Origin: JAWXUC01 sp044432975
GTDB lineage: Bacteria > Pseudomonadota > Alphaproteobacteria > RF32 > CAG-239
Assembly: GCA_044432975.1 (NCBI GenBank)
Contig: JAWXUC010000003.1
Coordinates: 62,001-126,000, forward strand
Direction of reading: 5' to 3'
DNA: 64,000 nucleotides
Made by a program: the position numbers and the translations under genes. The notes beneath the pieces were generated by a model. The model made no database searches. It saw only the letters and a program-made list of their open reading frames with translations, and was not told where the DNA came from. Shown here one piece after another: positions 16,332 through 25,086 of this stretch; the first letter of the stretch is position 1; every line of letters begins with the position of its first letter.

Positions 16332-16751
16332 ATGAAAATAGCAATTGCATCAGACCACGGAGGTTTTGAGATAAAACAACAACTTATATCTCATTATCAA
16401 AATTTAATAGACTTAGGATGTTATGACAACAGTTCTTGTGATTATCCAGATATTGCAAAAAAAATGAAAGAATCTATCTTAAATAATAACGCAGAAATCG
16501 GAATTTTAATCTGTGGAACAGGAATCGGAATATCTATTGCTGCAAATAGATATAAAGGAATCCGCGCTGCTATATTATATGATGACTTTAGCGCACAAGC
16601 GGCAAAAGAACACAACAACGCAAATATTATTGTTTTTGGTGGCAGAACAATGGGAATTAATGATATTATTAAAAGAATCGACATTTTCTTAAATGCACAA
16701 TATGAAGGTGGCAGACACCAAAACAGAATCAACAAAATAGAGGAGTTATAA
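16332..16751 (+). CDS. rpiB: Ribose-5-phosphate isomerase B
   Basis: Interconverts ribose 5-phosphate and ribulose 5-phosphate in the pentose phosphate pathway. The 139-aa protein matches the RpiB/LacAB fold: IAIASDHGGFEIKQ at the start, YPDIAKKM near 41, and ICGTGIGISIAANRYKGIRA near residue 58, with the catalytic Cys in GILICGTGIG. The ATG follows AAAGGAAAAAAAT. Its stop codon overlaps the glyA start by one base (TAATG), so the two genes form a translationally coupled pair, an arrangement often seen for rpiB and glyA in alphaproteobacteria. Confidence 0.95.
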   Translation: MKIAIASDHGGFEIKQQLISHYQNLIDLGCYDNSSCDYPDIAKKMKESILNNNAEIGILICGTGIGISIAANRYKGIRAAILYDDFSAQAAKEHNNANIIVFGGRTMGINDIIKRIDIFLNAQYEGGRHQNRINKIEEL

Positions 16752-18133
16752 TGAACAACATGGACTTACATCAACAAGATGTTGAAATCTTTGAGGCAAT
16801 TGCCTTAGAACTTGACAGACAAAAAAATTCTATAGAACTAATTGCATCTGAGAACTTTGTTTCTACAGCTGTTTTAGAAGCTCAAGGTTCTATATTAACC
16901 AACAAATATGCAGAAGGATACCCTTATAAACGTTATTATGGCGGATGTGAGTTTGTTGATATTGTTGAAGACTTGGCAATTGAGCGTGCAAAAAAATTAT
17001 TCAACTGTGAATATGTTAATGTACAACCTCACTCAGGATCTCAAGCAAACACTGCTGTTTTTGCAGCTTTATTACAACCAAATGATGTTATTTTAGGAAT
17101 GAAACTTTCTGCTGGTGGACACTTAACACACGGTTCAAAGGTTTCTTTATCTGGTAGATGGTTAAACTCTGTTGGATATGGCGTAAAACAAGATACAGGT
17201 AAAATTGATTATGAAGAATTAAGAGCAAAAGCACATGAACATAAGCCAAAATTAATTATTGCTGGTGGTTCTGCGTATCCTAGAGCTATTAATTATGATA
17301 TATTTAGAGAAATTGCAGATGAAGTTGGAGCATATTTAATGGTAGATATGGCACACTTTGCTGGGCTTGTTGCTGGAGGTATTTTAGATAATCCATGCGA
17401 CTGGGCAGACATTGTTACAACAACAACTCACAAAACATTACGCGGACCTCGTGGTGGAATGATTTTAACCAACAATGAAGAAATCGCAAAAAAAATAAAT
17501 TTTGCAGTTTTTCCAATGACTCAAGGTGGACCTTTAATGCACGTTATTGCCGCAAAAGCTGTTTGTTTTGCAGAAGCATTAACTCCTGAATTTGACACTT
17601 ATGCTCAAGCTGTTGTTGACAACGCAAAAGCACTCGGAGAAACATTGGTATCAAGAGGCTTAAATTTGGTTTCTGGCGGTACAGACACACACTTATTATT
17701 AGTGGATTTGCGCCCTAAAGGATTAACAGGTGATGTTGTTGAGAAAATTTTAGAAGAAGCAAATATTACATGTAATAAAAACGCAATTCCTTTTGACCCT
17801 CAACCACCAAAAATAACTTCTGGTATTAGACTTGGTACTCCTGCGGGAACATCTAGAGGTTTTGGGGTTGAAGAATTTAAGAAAATTGGACATTTGATTT
17901 GCGATGTTATTGATGCTCTTGATAAAGGGGACAGCGTGCAAAAAATTACTGCTTTTGTAAAAATGAAAGTGTTAGCATTGTGTCAACAATTCCCTCTTTA
18001 TAATATTGAAGAGCCAGAATATGAATACGAATATGTTGAAGATGTGGATGAAAGTGAAACTCAATATACAGAAGAAGAAACAGAAAATGATGATGTTGAG
18101 TATGAATATGTAGAAGATGATAGCGAAGAATAA
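16751..18133 (+). CDS. glyA: Serine hydroxymethyltransferase with an acidic C-terminal tail
   Basis: PLP enzyme converting serine and tetrahydrofolate to glycine and methylene-THF. The core (about 420 aa) is standard: SENFVSTAVLEAQGS near residue 34, YAEGYPYKRYYGGCEFVD near 54, and the lysine motif TTTTHKTLRGPRGG near 225. Unlike usual GlyA proteins it runs to 460 aa, with a tail from about residue 418 that is almost entirely Glu, Asp, Tyr and Val and contains two YEYVED repeats. The tail may mediate contacts or be a spurious extension by repeat growth; which is unknown. It is coupled to rpiB. Confidence 0.96.
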   Translation: MNNMDLHQQDVEIFEAIALELDRQKNSIELIASENFVSTAVLEAQGSILTNKYAEGYPYKRYYGGCEFVDIVEDLAIERAKKLFNCEYVNVQPHSGSQANTAVFAALLQPNDVILGMKLSAGGHLTHGSKVSLSGRWLNSVGYGVKQDTGKIDYEELRAKAHEHKPKLIIAGGSAYPRAINYDIFREIADEVGAYLMVDMAHFAGLVAGGILDNPCDWADIVTTTTHKTLRGPRGGMILTNNEEIAKKINFAVFPMTQGGPLMHVIAAKAVCFAEALTPEFDTYAQAVVDNAKALGETLVSRGLNLVSGGTDTHLLLVDLRPKGLTGDVVEKILEEANITCNKNAIPFDPQPPKITSGIRLGTPAGTSRGFGVEEFKKIGHLICDVIDALDKGDSVQKITAFVKMKVLALCQQFPLYNIEEPEYEYEYVEDVDESETQYTEEETENDDVEYEYVEDDSEE

Positions 18134-18660
18134 ATCATTGTGCTTGTCGCTGATTTGTAGGGGCGATTATTAATCGCCATCATTGCCGTAAGGCAATGAA
18201 AATAAGGATATTTACTGTCGGGAGACCAGTGGTCTCCCCTACATTTTTCAGTGCACAATACAATCAATTAATTTTGGATTAGATATATAGCGAAATGACT
18301 ATATTTTGGAGATTTGCGATCTTCTAATTTTAAAAATCGGAAGATGCCTGAGCCCATAAATTCTTTATGGGCGGCATGACGTTTTTTGTGGGACGCATGC
18401 AATGCGTCCCCTACAACTACTCCGTCGCCTTTGGCGCCACCCCTTCACTTGTGAAGGAGAATTTTAATCACACATTGAATGAGTTTTGTCATTGCGAGCG
18501 AAAGCGAAGTAATCCAGTTAAACAAATAATCATTTTTCAGGGATGCCGAGGGCGTCGTCCCCTACAATTATTATTGTCATTGCGCAACAAAATTTATTTA
18601 TGGGTAGTATGACATTTTTTAAAGGTACGGTCAACTACAACGTAATTTAATATACAATAA
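18134..18660. repeat. Intergenic repeat cluster after glyA
   Basis: No supported gene. Contents in order: GTAGGGGCG-type palindromes near 18159 and 18219, a TATAGCGAAATGACTATATT motif at 18285, a GTCATGCC/GGCATCTTC covarying hairpin (18338-18381), a palindrome GGGACGCATGCAATGCGTCC at 18390, a CCGTCGCC unit (18418-18465), a GTCATTGCGAGCG half (18489-18520), and another palindrome near 18540. Open frames over this stretch are repeat-derived. Confidence 0.8.
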
Positions 18661-18661
18661 T

Positions 18662-18695
18662 AAAAAAGAGCTCTGAAATTAAGAGCTCTTTTTTG
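18662..18695. terminator. Terminator of the giant 18699 gene
   Basis: AGAGCTCT (18667-18674) pairs with AGAGCTCT (18682-18689), flanked by A- and T-runs. It acts for the leftward gene and could act in both directions. Confidence 0.9.
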
Positions 18696-18698
18696 TTG

Positions 18699-21600
18699 TT
18701 ATCTACCTTGTTGTTGACGCAACGCTTTTGTAGTGTTTTGCGTTCCTTCTTCTTGTCTGGTGATGTTTTTCCAAACATTCTTAAGTTTTGTCATGATATC
18801 GTCTTTTCCTTTTGCGGTATCACAAGGTTTTGTTTTTCCTTCAAACAAGTATTGGTTGATATCATAAATCTCAACAGTACTGTTTTCTTTATATTTACTC
18901 ATATCTGGGTTAAGATCTGGTCTTCTTGATCCTTTTATTACCTTACCTCTATCATCATTTGAAGTTGTCATTGTAGCATAATCACCAAAATGAGTTAAAG
19001 TTATAGTATTATTCATATTAGTTCTACTAATATTTGATTCATTCAAACTTTGTCTTGCTTGATTAATACCTTCTTTTCTTTCTTCTGGTTTTGTTGACAT
19101 GCCAGCAGATGTTAATTTTTTATTGAATTCTATTTTTCTTTTTAACAAATACTTATCCATATCAACGCTAGGAGCTTCTGATTGTCTTTCTGCTTCAACA
19201 CGAGTTGCATAATTATCATAATGCTTTTTAGTCGCTTCAGACTTATCTGATGGCTCATGACCATAAACAATTTTGTATTCTTCCATTAAAAGATCTGCTT
19301 TTTCTTCTTTATGAGCTGGAAGTTGCTTTGGAACCTTATGTTCTGGTAAAACTTTTGGCTCTTCATGAGCTGGAAGTTGCTTTGGAACCTTATGTTCTGG
19401 CAAAACTTTTGGACCATCTACTGGAGGAAGAACTTTACCTTTACCTCTAATTTTATCTAATAAAGAACCCACACGCTCTTTTGTCTTCTTAAAGTTGCTT
19501 GTTGCCCAACCGAAGATACCTGGAGCATCTGGAGCTTGGTGATGGATTGTTTGAGCATCTGAAACAACAACATCATGAGTAGTTGTAACTGTGTGCATTG
19601 AACCACCATGATCAGCATAAGTTCTAAAGCCATCAGGATTCATTCCATCTTGTCCGATTGTTGAACGAGCAACACCATCTGGTCCCATTTCTGAGTTAAA
19701 TCCTAATACACCATCATTTTGACCAATTGTACCAGCAACGTGCCCTACTTGGTTGTGGCCACTTGTAAACATATCTGTAACTCTGAATGTGTCTATACCT
19801 TGTTGTGATGGAGTAAAGTTTCCGTTTGCATCAAACATATTTGCAAGAGCCTTAATATCTCCTGTCTCTAAACCTCTATCAGCAGCATATCCTGCACCAT
19901 AAAGTTTATTAAAGCCATTGCTTTGAACGTCTGCACCACCTTGAACATGTAAAGTTTGATTATCTGGAGTTATACCACCTGCATTGCTCCATTCATTAAT
20001 AACCCTTGCTGGTTCTAGTGGTGGTTGATCTGGGTGAGCAGCATTATATGCTTCTACTTCTTTCATCATATAATCAAGTTTTTCAGGATTGCTAGAAAAT
20101 CTATGTTCTTTTAAGAAGTTTTCTGTATCTTGAACAACACCTTCTTTATATTCTACATGAGTTTCTGTTCTAGTTTCTGTTCTGGCTGCAATTTCTTCTT
20201 TGGTCATAAAGGCTTCGTTGCCTTCCATAAAAGCTTGAGCGCCTGCACGACCTGCCATTGCACCACCAATTACAGCACCTGCATTTGCAGCTCCCCACAT
20301 TACAGATTCCCATGTACTTAAGCCATCTTTTTTGGCTTGTGCGTAAGAGCTTGCACCACCAGTAACAGCACCAACACCCATTGCACCATAACCACAGATT
20401 GCAGCGGCTCCTGGGTTACCTGTAGCAGCAAAACCTAAAGCTGCAGCACCTAAAGTTGTTGTGGCAACAGTACCAAGCATTTGTTTGTCTTGGAAAAACT
20501 CTTTTAAGCCATATTTTTTACCTGCTTTTTTTGCTTCTTTGCGTTTTTTCATGATATTAATAGCAGTCATTGTCAAACCAGCACCAACTGCAACAGCACC
20601 AACTGCAAGACCTGAAACACTAGTATGTGCAACAGTATACGCAGATGCTAATGAAATACCTGCAGCAGTAACAGCAGAAATAGCCAATTTAGAACCTACT
20701 GATTTTAATTGTTTAATACGAGCTTGACGTTTTGTTGTATAACCATCTTGTCTTGTTGCAGCCATTTTATCAATATCAGCAACTTTGTTATACATTTTTC
20801 CAATAACTGGAGTACCTCTACCCAATTTTTGGTTCATTCTGTTTGCAAGACCATCAACTGCGTTTACTTGATAATCCATTGCTGTATTAAAACCATTATG
20901 AGAAATTGTCATTGGTCTTTCAACATTTGTAAGTTTACCAATAAATTCTCTTAAATGTTTTTGATCAGTAAACTTTTTAGGATGTTCTGAAGTTGCATCT
21001 TTAATAAGCTCTTCTGAATTATGAATGGTATGCAACTTTGAAGCTAATTCAAGTTCTAAGTTATCTTGTAAAGTTTCATTATCAAGTTGTGTTTTTCCAC
21101 CTAATGATTTGAAAACAACATCAGATTTTGCAAGCTCAATAACTCGGTCTAATTTACCGCCTTTAATAAGCTCTCCTTTATCATCAAACTGTTCTTCTTT
21201 TTGACCTTTTTCATCCAAGAAATGATAGTTCTTCAATGCGTCCATAACTTCTTGAGAAGGCATCATTCCTTCTAATGCCTTATTATTGTCATCAAAAGTT
21301 TTATCAACAACAGCAGCATCGTTTTCTGTAATATCTTTTAAATTCCAAACATCATCATAATCACTCATTAAGCCATCTAGAGTTTCTCTATTGCCTTTAA
21401 TAGTGTTTAATTTTGCGGCATCTTCTTTAACGTTTGCATCTAACTCTTTTTCTCTGGCATCAAACATATAATTATAGCCGTCATAAATATCTGCAGTGTT
21501 TGTGAAGTCTGCAAAGAATTCTTCTTGATGAGCTGCCATATTATCTGATAATTCATCCATTCTACCTGTAATTTTATTTAAGGCCTCTTGATTGGCTTTA

Positions 21601-22766
21601 ACTTCTGGATCTTGAACATCTTTGCCAGTAATTATAGCCTTTAGTGATTGGCAACTATCTGCTAAAACTCTTGGAGGAGTAATGACTAATAGCTGCTCAT
21701 TATTTGCAATGCCTTGAGCAAATTTTGTGTCAAATTCTACTTTTTGAGAAGTGCTTAAATCATCTACTCTTGAAGCAAGCTCTTGTTGTCTTTCAAGATT
21801 TCCACTAGCCGCTTGCATCTCTGTATCTGAAACAACATCCATAGTTCTTAAAGTATAAACAACTGCTGTATTAAAAATCACTGCATTTTCATCTGATGTT
21901 TTACTTCTAACACGATGTAAAACAGATTCTGCAACTTGTTCTTCTACTTGTAACCCCTCATCTTTAGGAGTTCTTTGGATTCCTGTTTTTGGAGTTCTTT
22001 GGATTCCCGTTTCTGGAGTTCTTTGGATTCCTGTTTCTGGGGTTCTTTGGATTCCTGTTTCTGGAGCATCTTCTTTTACTGTAACAACAGGCTCAAAATC
22101 TGTATATCCTCTTGCAGCATCTTGAAGTTCTTCCTGAAGCTCTTCTTCATACCAAGAATCGTCTACTTCGGTTGTTTCTTTTGTAGGTTCTTCTTTGGCA
22201 ACTTCATCTTTTTGTTTAGCTTTCCAATCTTCAAACTCTTTTTTATAAAAAGCACCAACACTTTGATCTGTTCCGTGTTCTACATGATCATTAAATAATC
22301 TTTCAAACTCTTCTCTTGCTGTTTCTTTTCCTTCTGTGCCAAAATTATTTTCTTCTAAGAATTTATTAAATAAAGCTTGTTCTTCTTGATAAGCCTTTTC
22401 TTCAGCTTTTTCTTTTGCGCTTAAAACAGAGCCAACAACTTCTGCTATTTTTTCTTTCTTTTCATCTGTAAGGCTTTCTTTTTCTTCAGAAAGTATAGCA
22501 TTACCATGAATATCCATTTCTGCTTTGGCAGGAGATTTTTCATCAGCCAAGACCGTTTTGTCTTTAGCGCCTTCGTTATATTTTCCTGAATACATGTTTA
22601 AAACACTATCAGGAAACTTATATACTGTATTATTTAAGGTAAATTCACCCTTCTTTAATATTGCCATTTCGCTTTTAGTAAGTTGCCCAGCAGAAATCTT
22701 TGCACTTAAGTTTGATAGAAATTCTTCTACAGTTTGTTTTCTTGCAACAGTTTTATCCTTAGCCAT
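18699..22766 (-). CDS. Very large protein of unknown function, 1355 aa, with repeats and a Gly/Ala hydrophobic core
   Basis: Not recognised. Starting at the ATG 22764-22766 (AAAGGAG upstream; a 31-codon extension is rejected), the protein has an acidic Lys/Glu-rich N-terminal third. Four 8-residue repeats TGIQRTPE (about residues 235-267) follow, then a long helical region. A hydrophobic Gly/Ala-rich stretch (about 692-842, e.g. LAVGAVAVGAGLTMTAI and AGAVIGGAMAGRAGAQAF) could insert in membranes. A polar domain rich in Gly and His (about 900-1080) is followed by two 18-residue Pro/Lys repeats PKVLPEHKVPKQLPAH (about 1116-1152) and a basic tail ending QQQGR. There is no signal peptide. It is monocistronic, with its own terminator. 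A secreted or cell-surface effector is one possibility. No catalytic motif is visible. Confidence 0.85.
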   Translation of the reverse strand: MAKDKTVARKQTVEEFLSNLSAKISAGQLTKSEMAILKKGEFTLNNTVYKFPDSVLNMYSGKYNEGAKDKTVLADEKSPAKAEMDIHGNAILSEEKESLTDEKKEKIAEVVGSVLSAKEKAEEKAYQEEQALFNKFLEENNFGTEGKETAREEFERLFNDHVEHGTDQSVGAFYKKEFEDWKAKQKDEVAKEEPTKETTEVDDSWYEEELQEELQDAARGYTDFEPVVTVKEDAPETGIQRTPETGIQRTPETGIQRTPKTGIQRTPKDEGLQVEEQVAESVLHRVRSKTSDENAVIFNTAVVYTLRTMDVVSDTEMQAASGNLERQQELASRVDDLSTSQKVEFDTKFAQGIANNEQLLVITPPRVLADSCQSLKAIITGKDVQDPEVKANQEALNKITGRMDELSDNMAAHQEEFFADFTNTADIYDGYNYMFDAREKELDANVKEDAAKLNTIKGNRETLDGLMSDYDDVWNLKDITENDAAVVDKTFDDNNKALEGMMPSQEVMDALKNYHFLDEKGQKEEQFDDKGELIKGGKLDRVIELAKSDVVFKSLGGKTQLDNETLQDNLELELASKLHTIHNSEELIKDATSEHPKKFTDQKHLREFIGKLTNVERPMTISHNGFNTAMDYQVNAVDGLANRMNQKLGRGTPVIGKMYNKVADIDKMAATRQDGYTTKRQARIKQLKSVGSKLAISAVTAAGISLASAYTVAHTSVSGLAVGAVAVGAGLTMTAINIMKKRKEAKKAGKKYGLKEFFQDKQMLGTVATTTLGAAALGFAATGNPGAAAICGYGAMGVGAVTGGASSYAQAKKDGLSTWESVMWGAANAGAVIGGAMAGRAGAQAFMEGNEAFMTKEEIAARTETRTETHVEYKEGVVQDTENFLKEHRFSSNPEKLDYMMKEVEAYNAAHPDQPPLEPARVINEWSNAGGITPDNQTLHVQGGADVQSNGFNKLYGAGYAADRGLETGDIKALANMFDANGNFTPSQQGIDTFRVTDMFTSGHNQVGHVAGTIGQNDGVLGFNSEMGPDGVARSTIGQDGMNPDGFRTYADHGGSMHTVTTTHDVVVSDAQTIHHQAPDAPGIFGWATSNFKKTKERVGSLLDKIRGKGKVLPPVDGPKVLPEHKVPKQLPAHEEPKVLPEHKVPKQLPAHKEEKADLLMEEYKIVYGHEPSDKSEATKKHYDNYATRVEAERQSEAPSVDMDKYLLKRKIEFNKKLTSAGMSTKPEERKEGINQARQSLNESNISRTNMNNTITLTHFGDYATMTTSNDDRGKVIKGSRRPDLNPDMSKYKENSTVEIYDINQYLFEGKTKPCDTAKGKDDIMTKLKNVWKNITRQEEGTQNTTKALRQQQGR
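19311..19418 (-). repeat. Two 54-bp coding repeats
   Basis: Units 19311-19364 and 19365-19418 differ at only a few bases and encode the KVLPEHKVPKQLPAH repeats of the giant protein. Confidence 0.9.
21967..22062 (-). repeat. Four 24-bp coding repeats
   Basis: Four near-identical 24-bp units (GGAGTTCTTTGGATTCCTGT plus four bases) encode tandem TGIQRTPE octapeptides. The units are similar enough to change number by slippage. Confidence 0.92.
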
Positions 22767-22867
22767 AATAAATTCTCCTTTATTTATATATACTAAACAT
22801 AATATCATAAAATTAAAATAAAGTAAATGACTTTTTTGTCCATTAATCGTGATAAACAAAATCTATC

Positions 22868-22894
22868 TTGACAGTAGGCTAAAAATTGTATAAA
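22868..22894 (+). promoter_or_regulatory. Candidate promoter of the M23-bactofilin cluster
   Basis: TTGACA (22868-22873) and TATAAA (22889-22894), 15 bp apart, lie about 100 bp ahead of the M23 peptidase start. Confidence 0.5.
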
Positions 22895-22997
22895 AAACAT
22901 CATTAGACATGGTTTTTCTTTAGAATTGCATTGTTTTGATGTGCAAAAAAAAATCAATTCTTTCTTAAAACACAACTTAAATGAGATTTAATAAAGT

Positions 22998-24158
22998 ATG
23001 AAAAAAAATAAAATACCAAAGATACCAAAGCCAAAAGCTCTTAAGATAAAAAAGGGCCGAAAGCTTTTGTGTTATAGAGAAATAATATACAGAAGTTCTA
23101 ATAGAACCAAAATTTTTGGCTTTTCAGAAAAATTTCAGCTAATAGCTATTACAATATTTTTAATAATAACAACAATTAGTGGTTATGGTTATTACTATTA
23201 TGGAAAAAGCGGTAACATGGTTGACAAAGCCAAGCAAGAGCTTCAAGAAGCCAAAGATGCTTATGAAAATTTTGTTTCTGAAGTTGCGTTATTACAAAAA
23301 CAATCTAACACAAACAAAAGCATTGATAAAAAATTAAAAGAAGTATTAAGTGAAGATCATATTTCTGAGTCAACCCTAACTAGTAAAGTTGAACTTAAAG
23401 AAGCAATATTGCAAAGAGACATGGCAAGAGCTGAAGTAAAAGCGCTAAACGCCCAAATTGATGAAATTGATAAAATTTTCAAACAAACAAAAAAAGCGGA
23501 ACTAGAATTATTGGATGAAGTGGATAAAATTGCCTCTAAAGAAGTTGTTAAAATAAAAGAAACTCTTAACTCCATAAACAAGCCTCTACGACAAAAAGGA
23601 CTGTATTTCAACATCTTAAGAAATCAAAATTCTGCAGGAAAAGGTGGACCTTATATTCCTGACAGGCAATATATTGCACCTGATAAAGATATTGATAAAA
23701 AATTATCTTCTATTTTAGAAACAATCAACAATATAGACAATTATAAAGAAGGTATAAAAAATGTTCCTGTTGGAAAACCTGTTTGGTCTTATTGGGTTAG
23801 TTCTCCTTTTGGAAGAAGAAATGACCCCCTCGCAGGTGGAAGAGCAACACATAAAGGAATCGACCTTGCATCTAGAACCGGTAACAAAATCAAAGTAAAA
23901 GCCAAAGGAATCGTTTTAAGAGCTCAATACAATGGTGGATACGGAAAATTTGTTGAAGTAGATCACTTAAACGGCTTCAAAACAAAATATGGACACCTAA
24001 ACAAAATATATGTAAAAGCAGGTGATGAAGTTGACATTGACACTATACTTGGTGAAGTTGGCAACACAGGACGTTCTACTGGTCCTCACCTTCACTACGA
24101 GGTATTATATCAAGGACACCCTGTTAACCCTATTAACTTTATTAAAGCAAAATATTAA
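22998..24158 (+). CDS. Membrane-anchored M23-family peptidase
   Basis: A 386-aa inner-membrane protein: a basic cytoplasmic N-terminus (residues 1-48), one membrane span (about 50-70), a long coiled coil (75-190), and a C-terminal lysostaphin-like domain with SPFGRRNDPLAGGRATHKGI near residue 271 (the first zinc His and Asp) and GPHLHYEV near 366 (the HxH pair). All zinc ligands are present, so it may cleave peptidoglycan crosslinks or, as coiled-coil family members often do, regulate other enzymes. The next gene, 12 bp downstream, is a bactofilin; M23 peptidase plus bactofilin is a recurrent pair in cell-shape control. No clear Shine-Dalgarno before the ATG. Confidence 0.93.
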   Translation: MKKNKIPKIPKPKALKIKKGRKLLCYREIIYRSSNRTKIFGFSEKFQLIAITIFLIITTISGYGYYYYGKSGNMVDKAKQELQEAKDAYENFVSEVALLQKQSNTNKSIDKKLKEVLSEDHISESTLTSKVELKEAILQRDMARAEVKALNAQIDEIDKIFKQTKKAELELLDEVDKIASKEVVKIKETLNSINKPLRQKGLYFNILRNQNSAGKGGPYIPDRQYIAPDKDIDKKLSSILETINNIDNYKEGIKNVPVGKPVWSYWVSSPFGRRNDPLAGGRATHKGIDLASRTGNKIKVKAKGIVLRAQYNGGYGKFVEVDHLNGFKTKYGHLNKIYVKAGDEVDIDTILGEVGNTGRSTGPHLHYEVLYQGHPVNPINFIKAKY

Positions 24159-24170
24159 AAGGAAAATAAA

Positions 24171-24614
24171 ATGAAAAAACTTAAAAAGGTATTATATGTA
24201 AAAATGGCTAGAAAATTAAATAAAAACAACTCAATTTCTTCTGTTCCTAGTATTATTAGTGAAAACACTTCTCTTAGTGGTGATTTGTCTTCAAACGGTA
24301 CTATCCATATTGACGGACACGTTGAAGGGGATGTTTCTTGTGAAGAACTAGTTATTGGAATTAAAGGTTCTGTTACAGGAAGCGTTAATGTTACAAATTT
24401 ACATTTATATGGAACTCTTCAAGGAAAAGCTAAAGTTGAAACTTTATTTGTTTCTAAATCTGCTAAGTTAATTGGTGAAGCTGTTCACACTACAATTGCT
24501 ATTGAACCAGGAGCTTATATTGACGGCAGATGCATTAAGGCTGGTGGACCAATACCTGCTGAAGCTTCTAAACCAGATTTAATGTTAGTTGATGGTACTA
24601 AGAAAGCCAAATAA
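24171..24614 (+). CDS. bacA: Bactofilin
   Basis: Polymer-forming cytoskeletal protein of the bactofilin (DUF583) family. The 147-aa product has a short basic N-terminus, then a regular beta-helix of about residues 33-120 with repeats such as SLSGDLSSNGTIHIDGHVEG and GSVTGSVNVTNLHLYG, and a short C-terminal tail. The ATG at 24171 has AAAAGGAAA eight bases upstream. The gene follows an M23 peptidase and precedes smpB by 5 bp. The pairing suggests placement of the peptidase at a site of wall growth; that is inferred from known systems. Confidence 0.93.
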   Translation: MKKLKKVLYVKMARKLNKNNSISSVPSIISENTSLSGDLSSNGTIHIDGHVEGDVSCEELVIGIKGSVTGSVNVTNLHLYGTLQGKAKVETLFVSKSAKLIGEAVHTTIAIEPGAYIDGRCIKAGGPIPAEASKPDLMLVDGTKKAK

Positions 24615-24619
24615 ATTTT

Positions 24620-25084
24620 ATGAGCAATTTTATTTCTACAGGATTAGTAGCACAAAATAGAAAAGCCAGATTTAATTATGAAATTTCTGAAATTTTTATT
24701 GCAGGGCTAGAATTAACAGGCACAGAGGTTAAATCTTTGCGCCTTGGTCATGCAAACATTAACGATGCCTTTGGTATAGATAAAGATGGAGAATTGTTTG
24801 TTTCTAATATGTATATTAGAGAATATGAAATGAAAGGTTATCAAACGCATGAAGAAATGCGACCGAGAAAACTATTGCTTAAAAAGAAAGAAATCATTGA
24901 AATTATCAATGAAATTCAAAAAAAAGGTGCAACTTTGGTTGCTATGAAAGTATTCTTTAATGATAGAGGTAAAGCTAAAATAGAACTTGGAATAGGAAAA
25001 GGTAAAAAGCTTTATGACAAAAGAGAAACTATCAAAGAAAGAGATTGGAATAAACAAAAACAAAGATTAATGATGGGAAAATAA
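24620..25084 (+). CDS. smpB: SsrA-binding protein SmpB
   Basis: Binds tmRNA and brings it to stalled ribosomes in trans-translation. The 154-aa protein matches the family: LVAQNRKARFNYEI at the start, GLELTGTEVKSLRLGHANIN near residue 31, EYEMKGYQTHEEMRPRKLLL near 69, and a basic tail ending ERDWNKQKQRLMMGK that inserts in the decoding channel. Length is normal. It is 5 bp from bactofilin and 2 bp from proS, so co-transcription is likely. Confidence 0.96.
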   Translation: MSNFISTGLVAQNRKARFNYEISEIFIAGLELTGTEVKSLRLGHANINDAFGIDKDGELFVSNMYIREYEMKGYQTHEEMRPRKLLLKKKEIIEIINEIQKKGATLVAMKVFFNDRGKAKIELGIGKGKKLYDKRETIKERDWNKQKQRLMMGK

Positions 25085-25086
25085 AA

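Noticed and set aside
18367..18612. 81-codon open frame after glyA
   Set aside because: It runs through three repeat units (GGGACGCATG, CCGTCGCC, GTCATTGCGAGCG) and has no start signals.
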